Below are positions 1-11,832 of a DNA stretch of 64,000 nt, in pieces. Source of the stretch: Spirodela intermedia (lineage: Eukaryota; Streptophyta; Magnoliopsida; Alismatales; Araceae); the NCBI GenBank assembly GCA_902729315.2, contig LR746268.1, forward strand, positions 7,919,501 through 7,983,500, written 5' to 3'. The notes under the pieces were generated by a model. The model saw nothing but the letters and a program-made list of their open reading frames with translations. It did no database searches and was not told the DNA's origin. Both the position numbers and the translations under genes were made by a program. The first letter of the stretch is position 1. Each line of letters starts with the position of its first letter.

Positions 1-2211
1 ATTTCGTCTTATCAGAACAATACCCTTTATGCAATTTATGAACCCCGTGGAAGGCCTTCGAGAGCATTAGACAGGGAAGAAAAGGGAGAAAGCCACGTCA
101 AACCTTCCTAGAGACGCCGCATACGACTAGGGAAGTCGTCTATGCCATTTACTCCCTCCTTATCCAAGGAGGGACCAAATGGCAGAGATGCATGATGTAG
201 TCACCATATATGATAATGATGTACCTACTATGTAGAACACGAAAATAAAATCAAATATTTTGGTAGCATTAATACTGGTATAAAACTAGTTTTTAATTAG
301 TATGTAAAAATCAGATTACTCTTGTGTCTTCGAACTTTGTTAACCCATCATTGTTGCTAAGGCTTTTATTTTAAAAATACTTCATTAATAAAAGTAGGTG
401 ATAAGTCTTTACTATTATGAGTTAATAATTAATTAATAATATATTTTACATTTATGATAAATAAATTTATATTTATATTAAATGGTGAAAAAAAATATTT
501 TTAATTAGTTCATAAAAAAAATTTAGTTAGTTATGTAAATTTATATAATTTTGATAATTCTATTTTTGATATAAATATAATATAATACAATAAAAAGATA
601 GAAGAAAAAAGGAACTTGCCAACCAATCGAGTGTATAGACAAATCGGGAGCACAATCAAGTGGAGCCATGAGCAAGAGTTGGAGCAAGTAAGGACAGACC
701 GATAGGGGACATGTGTGTGTCACTCCCCTTCCTCGCCAATAATGACTAGTCAAGCGTAGGGTAAAAAGTGGTCGTACACACATGAAAAGGGATACAATGA
801 TTATCAAATCTCATATTATTATATATTGCTAGCATATAACTAACATAATGATTATCAAATCTCATATTATTATATATCATTAGCATAAAATTGATGTGAG
901 ACTAAATTGGCAGTCGTAACCTTTTAAGAAGATTTTAATAATTTAAATACCTAAAATACTTCTTATTTATTAGAAGTAGATACCATTATAGTGTCACTTT
1001 ATAAAAGATATTTATGTACTTATTTCACATTTTCTCATATAAGAGAGAGACTGACAAGGGTTCAAATCTTATCATAGTCAAAACTTATATTTTTATATAA
1101 TTAAATTATAATTTATTTACAAATTCTTGGTAAATGATTAAGTTGTCATAATTACTTAATCATCAATGAAAATCTAGTCAATATGATTCTCAGAACATCA
1201 TTACTAAACTTATTAAATAATTCTAAATAAAAGAATTATGAATCCATAAAGTAAATCATCTTTGATTGATCGATAAACAAAATATCATCAAGAAGAGGAT
1301 GATCACTGAGAGACAAGTTATCACTTCTTGAGGGTATATTAGATGCAATGAAGAACCTCTTCTTACTATATAGACCTAAAGATGAAGTTTATTAAGATGT
1401 AGTCCACCTCTATTTAACTCATCTTCATTGAGTGATAGTTATCAGAGAGCCACAAAGTTATTATTTTTCTACTTTATTGGGTGACAACCTTCAAAGATAA
1501 TTTAATAACTTACTTCATTGATTTCTAGACTTTGTAAAAAAAATTACTCTATGTCTAATGAGAGCCTTCAAAGTTATAGACATCGCATGATAATCTTCTC
1601 GAAGATATAAAATTTCAATGATCACTATCACAAAATCAAAACTTTATCTTCTTACTTTAAATTTAACTTTTACTTAATTTAGTGATACATTGTGTGATTT
1701 TAAGTTTTGAAACTCTTCTTCATTAAATTATAATTCTTTTGAGTTTTATAGAAATTAATTTGACCCATTAAATTATTTGTAATCACTTATATAAGAATTT
1801 TCAAGTAGAACTCTATCTTCTCTCAATTCTCATTCGTCACGCACTAACATCGTCTTAATGTCTGCACCCTTTTTTTTTCTTTTTTATCAATTTTTTAAAA
1901 TATATTTAATATTCATTATTGAATTTAAAAATTATAAAAAATCTTCTTCTTTTAATCCTTTTTTAAATATTACCTAATATTATTTAGTATTCCTTTGATC
2001 GACTTAGAAATTCTTCACTATTTTTTGAACCTTTTATTAAATTTTAATTAATTTATTTATTTAATTTAAAATATTTCTAAAAAGCTAAAATTAGTATATT
2101 CTAGTTTTATAAATTTTAAATTTACGTGATTTATTATTCGACGACTAAGTCACGTCAGGTAAATCCCAAGTAAACATACTGATTATGACCCAAGTTGTTG
2201 AAAATAAAGAG
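1..2211. other. AT-rich intergenic region, no gene seen
   Basis: No supportable coding sequence. The stretch is strongly AT-rich, with many short poly-A/T and TA runs. A 30-bp direct repeat occurs at 797-826 and 848-877, 51 bases apart; both copies read atgattatcaaatctcat followed by a TA-rich tail. This could be a small local duplication or part of a decayed non-autonomous element. The open frame at 541-807 on the minus strand has no recognisable features. Confidence 0.7.
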
Positions 2212-2752
2212 TGTTGGCCAAACGAGCTGGAGAACCACCTGACTCTAAGCGGCTTGGTCGAACTCACACCCCGATCGACTTCGCTTGGTCGTCTTCAACC
2301 TCGATCCCCAACCTCGCGGGGACTGCTAATCACATAAATCGAGGCTCTGATGCCGATTGTAACGTGAAGAAAGTAACGTGAAGCTCACCCAAGGAAACTT
2401 TCCTCATCTGATATCCCGGATAGCTGCGCACAGTTTTCCTGAGTTCTTGCAGACAGACTTTCAGGCGATCGACATTCACTTCTGCTCTCAACGGTGTGGT
2501 CGGCGATAGGACACCCAAAATGATGCAGAGAAATCGGAATCCCAGGACTTATGGAGATTCCCAAAGGAAACGAGGCAGAAATGAGGGGCTGCGGAAGACA
2601 GACATCCTGATCGGAACATCCTGATTAGTTGTGGTTTCTGCTCTCGAGATACGGAGTATTTGCACAAAAAAATGTTTATTAAAAAGGATCAAGAACGCCG
2701 TGAATGAAAGATGGGCAACGCTTGCCCGGAGACGAAAGGCCGCAGCCATTTC

Positions 2753-3393
2753 TCAGAGCTTGACGTTACATATAGCCTTGTTGAAAGCGGCCGCCGAGCC
2801 CGATCAGGGGATTCTCAGCGCGCAGTTGGCTTCCATAGAGTACCTATTGGTGTGCATGCGCCAAGATTTGTCTCTTGCCTGATACCTGATCCTGATGTTC
2901 CCCTTGAACGTCACATTAATATTCTGGATCCCCTCCCTTCTCTCCTTGTTGTAACTGGTCGATGACCAGTTGCCGGCCACCGGCCATTGCTCTTGGAACG
3001 CCGGGTAGACCATTGTGGTGGTCTTCCAGCCCTGGTTGAAGGCGGGGACGTCCGCCGAGGAGAACGCCGTGCCATTGTTCAGAGCAGTGACAGAGATCTT
3101 GTCGTAGGAGACGTCGGCGCGGTTGGCATTCCTGATGCTCACGCCTAGGGTGAGGTTGTAGCGGAGTGTCGCGTTGCCGTCGAGATCGAAGCGGCTGAGA
3201 GTGGCGGACTCAACAGCGACCTTGATGTGCCACTTAGTGTTGATGAAGATCCAAACCATCAGCGCAACTACACCGACGAGGAGCAGTAATATGACCAGGT
3301 ACAGATGATCTTGCAGCAGCACCGGCCATCAATCTGGAAACGGGGGTTCGAGGGAAAGCAACGAGAAGGTTTTTTTTCCTCCATTGGTTCCAT
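2753..3393 (-). pseudogene. NDR1/HIN1-like (NHL, LEA2-fold) pseudogene, copy 1 of the 3-kb duplication
   Basis: This is the sister of the intact NHL gene at 5723-6358. Read from its ATG at 3391-3393, it shares the N-terminus MEPMEEKKPSRCFP. One base is then missing near 3302 compared with the sister (ggtac-agatgatc against ggtacgagatgatc), which shifts the frame before the membrane segment. The downstream frame (2804-3322) still encodes the membrane helix and the LEA2 domain with SRFDLDGNATLRYNLTLGVS. A second lesion, a TGA at 2804-2806, replaces the Met codon that follows ALRIP, although the remaining residues up to NVKL are still readable in frame. A shortened protein from the internal ATG at 3322 (172 aa) cannot be excluded. 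Two independent disruptions make loss of function the likelier reading. Confidence 0.8.
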
Positions 3394-5722
3394 TGACGAA
3401 TCGATATAGCTCCAGGGTCGCTTTGTCCAGCTTCGCGGGATCTTAAGAGGCACGAGATTCCGCCGCGGTTGACCGCTTCTCATACTAATCCGCGTCACCC
3501 GGGCAGTCCAGGTCAAAAGACGCTAGTTTAGATCCCATCTTTCACAAGAAAAGGAATAATCGGAAGGTGCATGATTTAGAAGAGTTTGTAGAGAACGTGC
3601 TCTTGCCGGGCTCCGTTGATGAGATCCATTCTGGCGCGCGGGGCCAATGACGCTCTTGCTCTTGCTCTTGAATCCGCGGAGTCCGCCGCGGCGACGCAGC
3701 AAATCTGCAAGTAGGAGGGGGCGCCGAAAATATCCGACGTGCTGATATTTTATTGATTTTCTTGAATTCAAGTTCTATATTTCTCCGAAAATGACTCTTC
3801 AAGTACCCCGGGGGGGAGGGGATTTCAACACTAAAGGCTTGAATTAAAAATAATAATAAGTTTCCATTAAATTTTATTGAACCAACAGCTCAAAGCCGCG
3901 CGCCTTTGAGTTCATCAAAGAGTTGGATTTTATTGGAAGGGTAGGCCAAGCTATCAATAGTTCGATTAATAGGGCTTTTCACAAATGTTATTTGGGCATC
4001 TTTCTTCTCCACACGCTACCAAACAAAGCGAGCATGTGTCAGAATACTTGCCACTTTCACGAACAAAAGTTGTCACTTTGTTAAGGTGATTGATAAGTTA
4101 TTATTAGCATAGGTCCTTGTAGGCTCCCTTTGAAAATATAAAGATTGATCAGCTAGTTTCTCAACCAAGTTTGTGGAAACCTCTAAGCAATAATGCGATT
4201 CATTTAGCTTTCCAAGTGAATGATGTCATGCAAACTAAATCTAAATTTGACAAGTGGTGCGTCTTCAATGATGAATGCAAATCTTGATGTGTTCTTTTCT
4301 TCATCAACACCTCAAATATCAAAATATCTTCTCAGATAAAATTTGTTAAAGATTATAATTGATTATAGGTTTGATGTAAGGAAAGATTGTTTAAGTAACT
4401 TTGAAAGAGTTGAATTTTGACTCTTCCATGTTACATTGACTTGAATGGAATATATGGTCTTGTGCATGTTATATGCTGCAAATTTCCAATTACACATTTT
4501 AATTTTTTTGGTAATTTCTTATGTAAATTAAATCACTAACGTAAAAGCATAATAGGATTTATTCAATTTTATTCATCTTCATATATAGACCATGCTGACA
4601 AGGATACAATCAATAGTTGACATGAAATCAGACAATAATATTGTCCTCCGGTTTCCTGAATCTTTGCACAAGAGGTATATTTTCAAGAAAAAAGATAAAA
4701 TGATTTTTAGTGAAATATTTTTGCTTTCAGTACTCTTTGTTTTAGGCACCAGGGTTTAGGTTTTAAGAGCTTGCTTTAAGACATAATTTTTTGTTCTATA
4801 TTTTAAATTTTCTGTCTTCCAAATGTTGATCGACATTATCAAAAAGAAACCCACTAGATGCCGAACACCTTTTTTGAAACCAAATTCTTCAGTAGCTCAT
4901 GTAAGCAAGTTATATGGATTTTTGAACTTATCTATACCACCTCTCCCTAAAGTTTGCATGACGTGAAGAAAATGTGCACACTTGTAATCATAAAGGCAAA
5001 AGAGGGTTGACTCATTTTCCAAGTGATTATGTGGTATATATAGATAGATAAATCATATTATAGTTCATTGCATTCATATTTCAAGACCATAAAGGCTTAT
5101 TCATAAAAAGATTACATATACGCTTTTTCTTGAAGTATAATCAATATAAATGTTGGCCAGGCGCATGGCCACCTGTTAAGCCCGCTGGTGGGATGGTCAG
5201 GGCTTTAGCAGAGTGGGTTTGAGACAAAGACCGAGTTCGGTACTCGGCCAAGTCGACTCATACGCCGATCGAGTTCACTCGATCGTCCTCAACCTTGATC
5301 CCCAGCCTTGCCGGGACTGCCAAAGACAGAAATCCAGATACCTACTGTAACGTGAAGCTCACCCACGGCAACTTTCCGCATCTGATCTCCCGGATAGCTG
5401 GGGACAGTTTCCCGGAGCTCTTGCAGACAGACTTTCAGGCGATCGACATTGCCTTCTGCTCTGAATTGTTGTTGGCGATGGGACACCTAAAAAGATGCAG
5501 AGAAATCGGAATCGCCGGACTCATGGAGCTTCTCAAAGGAAACGAGGCAGAAATGACGGGATGGGGAAGACAAGCATCCAATCAGAACATCCAGATTAGG
5601 CGTGGTTTCTGCTCTCGAGACACGGGACATTTGCACAAAAAATGTTTATTAAAAAGAATCAAGAGCACCGTGAATGAAAGATGGGAAACGCTTGCCCGGA
5701 GCCGAAAGGCCGCAGCCATTTC
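3394..5722. other. Upstream flank of NHL copy 1 and downstream flank of copy 2
   Basis: No gene is supported. The part near 3540-3720 is GC-rich and matches 6570-6770 of the second duplication unit. From 3840 the sequence is AT-rich. At 5345-5490 lies a stretch conserved with 2370-2520 of unit 1 that stays open on the minus strand in both units (see findings). Confidence 0.6.
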
Positions 5723-6358
5723 TCAGAGCTTGACGTTACATATAGTCTTGTTGAAAGCAGCCGCCGAGCCCGCCATGGGGATTCTCAGCGCGCAATTGGC
5801 TTCCATATGATACCGCCTGATGCGCGTTTTCCAGTATTTGTCTTCCTTCACCCGCCATGTAATCCTAATGTTCCCATTTAACGTCACATTAATGCTGTGG
5901 ATTCCCTCCCCTCTCTCTTTGTTGTAACTTGCCGACGACCAGTTACCGGCCACCGGCCATTGCCCTTGGAATGCCGGGTAGACCATTGTGGTGGTCTTCC
6001 AGCCCTGGTTGAAGGAGGAGATGTCTGCCGAAGAGAACGCCGTCCCGTTGTTCAGAGCAGTGACGGTGATCTTGCCGTAGGAGACGCAGGCGAGGTTGGC
6101 GTTCCTGATGCTCACGCCCAAAGTGAGGTTGTAGCGGAGAATATTGTTGCAGTCGAGATCGAAGCGGCTGAGGGTGGCGGACTCGACGGCGACCTTGATG
6201 TGCCAATTGAAGAAGAACCAAGAGATCAGCACAACTACACAGCAGAAGACCAATACGACGAGGTACGAGATGATCTTGTTCCAGCACTCGTTATCAATCT
6301 GGAAACAGGGCTTCCAGGGAAAGCAACGAGAAGGTTTTTTTTCCTCCATTGGTTCCAT
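5723..6358 (-). CDS. NDR1/HIN1-like protein (LEA2-fold), intact copy 2
   Basis: Single-exon gene of 211 aa. A short basic cytosolic N-terminus (MEPMEEKKPSRCFPW) is followed by one membrane helix at about residues 29-50, then a LEA_2/WHy-like outer domain. The domain shows the family hallmarks: VESATLSRFDLD, then an LRYNLTLGVSIRNAN strand, several N-x-S/T glycosylation sites (NLT, NGT, NWS, NVT), and a C-terminal Cys pair around ANCALRIP and ICNVKL. NHL proteins are plasma-membrane proteins linked to pathogen response and to membrane-wall contact; that role is known for family members and is inferred here. The sister copy at 2753-3393 is broken, so this is the working copy of the duplicated pair. 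The ATG at 6356-6358 is the first in frame. Confidence 0.85.
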   Translation of the reverse strand: MEPMEEKKPSRCFPWKPCFQIDNECWNKIISYLVVLVFCCVVVLISWFFFNWHIKVAVESATLSRFDLDCNNILRYNLTLGVSIRNANLACVSYGKITVTALNNGTAFSSADISSFNQGWKTTTMVYPAFQGQWPVAGNWSSASYNKERGEGIHSINVTLNGNIRITWRVKEDKYWKTRIRRYHMEANCALRIPMAGSAAAFNKTICNVKL

Positions 6359-8705
6359 CGATGAGCCGATGGAGCTCCGAGTTCGCTTTAAACAGCTTTG
6401 TGGGATCTTTCAAGGCACTCGAGCCCACCGCGGTTGACCGCTTCCCACACTGATCCATGGCGGCGGCTGATGCTAAGGTTGAAATAACCAGCTAAGAGGA
6501 CCGAGAGGAGTCCCTTGGCCTTTCATGCTCTTCTCCGCATCGCGCTGGCAGTGCAGGTCAAAAAGAAAATGGGAACGTGAAGGATTTAGAAGAAATAGTG
6601 GAGAATGTGCTCTTGCCAATCTCCGTTGAGAGCGTTGCGTGCGGGGATGGAGGACCGGGAAATGTTTGGGCGAGATTCATTCTGGCCCGGGGGGTCCAGG
6701 ACGCTCTTGCTCTTTGTTTTGCCGTTGTCCAACGCGGCGGCGCGGTACATCTTCAAGTAAGGGGGCGTGCTGCAGAAAATATCTTACACGCTGATATTTT
6801 ATTCATTTTCAAAGAAGTTTATATTTTCCAAGAAAATAATAATGTTTATATTTTGTCAACTGGGTTTAATATTTAAGTTGTATCGAACCGACAGCTCAAA
6901 GCCGCGCCTTTGAGTTCATCAACGAGTTAGATTTTATTGGAAAGGTAGGCCAAGTTATCATTAGTTCGATTAATAGGGCTTTTCATTAAACATTACTTGG
7001 GAATCTTTCTTCTCCACACGCTACCAAACAAAGCGGGTTTGTGTTATAATACTTGCCACTTTCACAAACAAAAGTTGTCAATTTGTTAACGTGATTTATA
7101 AGTTATTATCAGCATGGGCCCTTGTAGGCTGCCTTTGAAGAATATAAAGATTGATCAGCAAGTTTCTCAACCAAAATTTGTGGTAAGCTCTATGTGATAA
7201 TGTGATACATTTAGCTTCGCAAGTGGATGATGTCATGTAAACTACGTCTAAATCAGGCAAGTGGTACATCTTCAAGGATGAATACAAATCTTGATGTGTC
7301 CCTTTGTTCACCAACACCTCCTGAACTATCAAAATATGTTCTCATATAAAATTTCTTAAAAGCTCTAATTAATTATAGGTCTGATGTATGGAAATATTCT
7401 TTAAGTAACTTTGAAAGGGTTGAGCTTTAGCTCTTCAATGTAGTGACTTGAATGGAATATATGGTCTTGTGCATATTATATGTTGCAAATTTTCAATTAC
7501 ACTTTTGATTTTTTTTGTAATTTCTTATTTAAATTAAATCACTAACATAAAAGCATACAAGGATGATTTCTTCAATATTATTCATCTTCACATAGAGACC
7601 ATATTGTCAAGGATACAATAAATCATTGACATGAAATGACACAAGAATGATGTCCTTGGATCTTCTGAATCTTTGCATAACATGCATATTTTGAAGCAAA
7701 ACATGAAGAGATTTTTTATGAAATCTTTTCGGCACTAGGGTTTATGAGCTTACTTTTAGACATTAACGTGGTGTTTTATGTTTTAAAATCTCTTTTTCCT
7801 ATTGCATTGATTAAATGTTGATCAACATTAACTTTTTTAGCCTAATAAACTGTCATAAAAGAGACCCACTTGATGCCAAACTCCCCTTTTCAAGACAAAT
7901 TCTTCAATAGATCATGTAAGTGACTTATATGGATTTTTTAATTTATCTATACCACCTCTCCTTCTTAAAGTTTTCACGACATGCAAAACATACACATACC
8001 GGTAATCTGCATAAAGGCAAAAGAGGGTTCACTCATTTTCCAAGTTATAATGTGGTATCTATTTTTAGACAAATCTTAGTTTAATTCATTCCATTCATAT
8101 ATCAAGAACATAAAGCCTTGTTCATAAAAAGATAACTTATACGCTTTGTGAATTTTTCCATTAACACCACTGCACATGTCTGAACCGTTTTTCCTTGAAA
8201 TATGATCAGTATAAATGTACATTGTTTTATCACATAACTTGGTCTTTATTTTATTAGAAACATGTGCATATGCAAGACTTAAAAATGCCTTCAAATGATA
8301 TATCTTTGATTTTCCCCCATTCCTTGTATTATGAAACATTATATTTTTCAAACCCTTTGAAGTCAATTTTTTCCATAAATAAATGGTTCAAGATACAGGT
8401 TTGGTCCAAAATACTTTTAACATTTATTTACATTTCAGTATACTATAACGATGCCTAGAACAGTTCAAGCTTTCTTTCTTCAATTCCATTATTCGGGAAC
8501 CCTTACCGAGAAAGTCATACCGGATTAAGAGGACTTTAAACTATTGAATGAGAGGGGTGTTTATGGCCCAATTCAGGCTTTTATGAGTCGACCCAAGGAT
8601 CCTCTCATGGCCCGTCACTGGGCCATTTGTATTATGTATTTCTTCTCGTCGTAGACGGTTCTTCGTGGTAGTCGTTGGTAGACGGCGCGACGGTTGACGT
8701 TTGTC
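6359..8705. other. Upstream flank of NHL copy 2, second half of duplication unit 2
   Basis: No gene is supported. The bases near 6439-6540 have no counterpart in unit 1, so one copy has gained or lost roughly 85 bases upstream of the gene. From 6880 to about 8218 the sequence follows unit 1 closely and is AT-rich. The minus-strand open frames here (7096-7332, 8076-8366) match no family I recognise and lie in duplicated non-coding DNA. Confidence 0.6.
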
Positions 8706-8775
8706 AGTCTCGTCCTGAGGGTGAGGTTGAGCTGGAGAGCTCCGTCGCCGTCGAGGTCGAACCGTGGGAGGGGCC
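8706..8775 (-). pseudogene. Relic fragment of an NHL gene
   Basis: Read on the minus strand, this short stretch encodes LPRFDLDGDGALQLNLTL, which matches the most conserved part of the neighbouring NHL genes (LSRFDLDGNATLRYNLTL). No membrane segment, start codon or C-terminal half can be traced on either side. It is therefore a strongly decayed copy, or one cut away by deletion. Its position between members at 5.7 and 9.4 kb fits the array spacing. Confidence 0.6.
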
Positions 8776-9402
8776 CAGGAGTGACGAACTAGACTATGAA
8801 GAAGAACACGTCGGAGATTGACAAAGAGTCAATAATCTCTTAGCGGCTGTGCTCTAAAAGTGCGGGAGCTCAGCGGATGTGGGGACAATTGATCGTCTTC
8901 TACGCGGAGTTGAAAAACGTGTAGGGCCGTCGGTATCTGACTGGAGATCATGCGTCCGTGTTCGGCGCCACTCGTGGCCTAAAATAAGGTGTCACTGACC
9001 GGTTACTTTTGCCTGACTTAATGCGTTAGCCGGCAGCTCATCTTAGCCGCCAACTCATACTAGCCAGCAGCTTTAATTATCTGGAGTTGGAAGTCAACGG
9101 TAAGTCTGGATTACTTCTCGGAATAACGAAGACTGTTCTCGCTATGTTCCAGTAATCAGTCTGTTTTAAAATTGGTAATCAGTACAGAGGAGGGTTAAAT
9201 ATGCCGCACTCCAGAATACCAAGACATTATTAATCCATGTCATTCCCGCGATTCTTTTTACAATGATGATGTCTTTGAAAACACGATGACATAGAAACGA
9301 GACAATCAGCTGAGGAATATATAGATTCATAAACTTCTTGACACAATTCAGTAGAATGCTAAAACGAAGAGACAACGAATATCGGTTAATGCTGCCATGC
9401 TC
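8776..9402. other. Intergenic spacer, no gene seen
   Basis: Mixed-composition spacer between the NHL relic and the next intact member. I find no further NHL-like strand and no other coding signal. Confidence 0.5.
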
Positions 9403-10002
9403 TCAAAACTTAACGTCGCATGTAGTTTTGTTGAACGTAGCCGCAGAGTCAACCGTGGGGATGGTCAACGCGCAGTTCGCCTCCCAAGTGTACCCTTTAC
9501 TATATTTTTGCGTTCCGGTTTCGTTGGTCTGGGACCACTCAATCTGGATCCTCGTGTTGAACGTCACATTAATGTGGTAGATCCTTTCCACTTTCTCCTT
9601 GTTATACGCGGCCAATGACCAGTTGCTGCTCATCGACTCTTTCTCCTCGAACGCTGGGTAGATCCTTGTGGGTGCTCTGGTGCTCTGAGTGAAGCTGGGG
9701 ATGCCTGCTGTGGAGAATACTTTGCCGTCATAGAGAGCAGTGACGGCGATCTTGTCGTAGAAGACGGTGGCGGAGTTGGGATTCTTGAAGCTTACTCCCA
9801 GGGTTAGGTTGTAGAGGAGGGTATTGTTGCTGTCGAGATCAAAGCGGGCGAGGGTGGCAGACTCAACGTCGACATTGATGTGCCAGCGGGAGCCGTGGAA
9901 GAGCCAGATGAAGAACCAGACAATGCCCGTGATGATAGCCAACAACCACAGGCACGAGACGATACCCCAAAGGAGGCTACTCACAATGTCAGTCCGGGAC
10001 AT
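9403..10002 (-). CDS. NDR1/HIN1-like protein (LEA2-fold)
   Basis: Single-exon gene of 199 aa. The cytosolic tail is very short (MSRTDIV); a membrane helix spans about residues 8-34, followed by the LEA2 domain with VESATLARFDLD, NLTLGVSFKNPN and the C-terminal Cys residues in EANCALTIP and TTCDVKF. Sites NNT, NLT, NWS and NVT suggest glycosylation on the outer side. It is closest to the 3-kb-duplicated pair (shared WHI-V-VESATL and ANCAL-IP signatures), so it is an older duplicate of the same lineage. A TATA box lies 54 bases upstream. The ATG is followed by an unbroken frame. Confidence 0.85.
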   Translation of the reverse strand: MSRTDIVSSLLWGIVSCLWLLAIITGIVWFFIWLFHGSRWHINVDVESATLARFDLDSNNTLLYNLTLGVSFKNPNSATVFYDKIAVTALYDGKVFSTAGIPSFTQSTRAPTRIYPAFEEKESMSSNWSLAAYNKEKVERIYHINVTFNTRIQIEWSQTNETGTQKYSKGYTWEANCALTIPTVDSAATFNKTTCDVKF

Positions 10003-10055
10003 CGTTAGGGAGGTTGATGGTCACGCGGGATGTGCTTGTGCGAGTGCAAGATAGG

Positions 10056-10063
10056 TTTATATA
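10056..10063 (-). promoter_or_regulatory. TATA box of the NHL gene at 9403-10002
   Basis: On the minus strand the sequence reads TATATAAA, ending 54 bases before the ATG. That distance is typical for a TATA box followed by a short leader. Confidence 0.6.
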
Positions 10064-11832
10064 GATTTTCGTTCGTTTGTCAAACGCGTTCAGTACGAAT
10101 CGCTGCTTCGTGGCTTATTCCACGGTTTTGAGTTCATCAATGAGGAATGGAGGAATGGCTTCCTTTCCATAATTAAAAACTAGGGGCTGGAGATGGGGGT
10201 TGAATAACTGGAAGTCCTCGGGTTTCCCTGGAATGCTCCGCATGTGTACTGTCCTGTCGACGGAATTTTGAGATTCGGGGTGCCCCTTGGAACCTGCCCC
10301 TCTTGCTTTCCGGCGGTGGGTCAACGATCCAGCATCCCCCACCTAATTCTCACCGGCCGTAGCGAGGATTTTGTAAAGAGGAGCGAACTCGGAAGGCAGC
10401 TGTCGGTGGTGGATGACGACGCTTATTTCCGTTGAATGGTCATCTGATCGCCTAAACCGGTGGATTACATCGGAAAACGATACTTCAGCTCAGGACCACA
10501 GAGTCACGAAATTTTCAGATGGTTTGGCACGTCATTTTGACGATGTTCATGGTGTAAACGTCTGTTATCTGGGTTCCCCTAATGTCGAGGAGTGGTAGAA
10601 ACTCTGAATCAATGACATCATATACGGCGTACTACATGTGACCAAGTTTGATGCATATTTTTATCATTTATTTTAAATAGAAAAATTATATAGAATTCTA
10701 CAGTACTAGTTTATAACTATCTGAATTCAATCGTACAGAAAATAAAAACTACATTGAGGCTATAAATAAAAATGTGAAAATAGAGGTTTAAGTGGTGTGT
10801 TAATGAGGTGCTAGGGTTGTAATGAAAGTTAACATTTAATCTGGTTAATCACTAACGATAATCTATTAACAAAAATAATTTTCTGGATCATCTATTTTTG
10901 TGTACAATGAGAATGAGAGATTAGGCAGAGGAATATTCTAAATGTTGTCTCATAGTTGGACTGGTCATGTTATGTAACATAGTGACGGCCCTCTTTACCT
11001 TATGATTCTGAAAAAAAAATCTTGATTTTGATATATGTACACGTATTTATGTAAGATGAATCACCTAATATGTCCGGCGTGCCTGCCATTCTTATGCACA
11101 TGCAACTGGGGAAACATCTGCATCTCTCTCTCTCTCGTCCACTCGGGGCATGTCAGAGCGCGTGCCAAACAATTCAACCCTCACAGCGAAGTTTCATTTT
11201 ACACAGCTCCCTCATCGATCCGAGGGACTCTCAATAGTGTGCACTTGTCCGCGGCGGCGATAACCATGGCACTGACGGGAAGAGCGGCTCCGATCTTTCC
11301 GTAGATGTTCAAGTCAGCGTTTCTTACCAGTGAGGGGTATTATTGGCGTACAAATCGAAGGAGGTGAGTAGAGACACCGGAGTAGGGTTCACGACGTTCG
11401 ATAAGCTTGTGAGAGTGGAAGAGAGATTTATGTAGATCCAGGTATTGTCGTTGAGGAGAGCTTCCAGTCCCTGTGTATGAAGTAGATACTTTAATCGTTC
11501 TTCACCAGCGGGTTCCCTGGCTAAGCTGTTTCCCACGTAGTCAGGACGATGATTCGTAATAAAGGAATAAACTCGACGGCGGCGGTGGATGGAGTCGCAC
11601 CTCTTGTAGCTCTCGTTGAATGACCACATAGACTGCCGGAACAGCAGACTATGTCGGAAAATGATAACGCCGGCAAGCATGACCTGGATCTATGACAAAT
11701 CTTCAAAAGCTGCCGTAAGGGTTTTCAAAAGTGTTTTCTAGGGAATAGACTGCAAGTCGGCTATTCAGAGCCACAGGAGCCCCCGACTAGCAGTCCACCT
11801 CTGGCGAGTGCCTTTTCTTTTGTGCACAGTGC
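10064..11832. other. Intergenic region, no gene supported
   Basis: The part near 10100-10600 is balanced in composition and has short open frames on both strands (10115-10342 minus, 10413-10598 plus) without recognisable motifs. The rest is AT-rich. A minus frame at 11324-11680 (118 codons) precedes the decayed NHL copy and does not resemble the family; I treat it as chance. Confidence 0.5.

Larger units (their letters stand above)
2212..8218. repeat. Tandem segmental duplication, about 3 kb per unit
   Basis: Unit 1 runs from about 2212 to 5150 and unit 2 from about 5151 to 8218. Both begin with tgttggcca. They share the same order of blocks: a conserved stretch at 2370-2520 and 5345-5490, an NHL gene (2753-3393 and 5723-6358), the upstream block with aaagccgcg and gttcgattaatagggctttt (3890-4000 and 6897-7000), and a long AT-rich tail ending near tcataaaaag (5101 and 8121). 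Unit 2 carries extra bases near 6450-6540 and at 8147-8200. This is a direct duplication that created two NHL copies. The boundaries are good to about 20 bases at the left and right ends. Confidence 0.85.
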
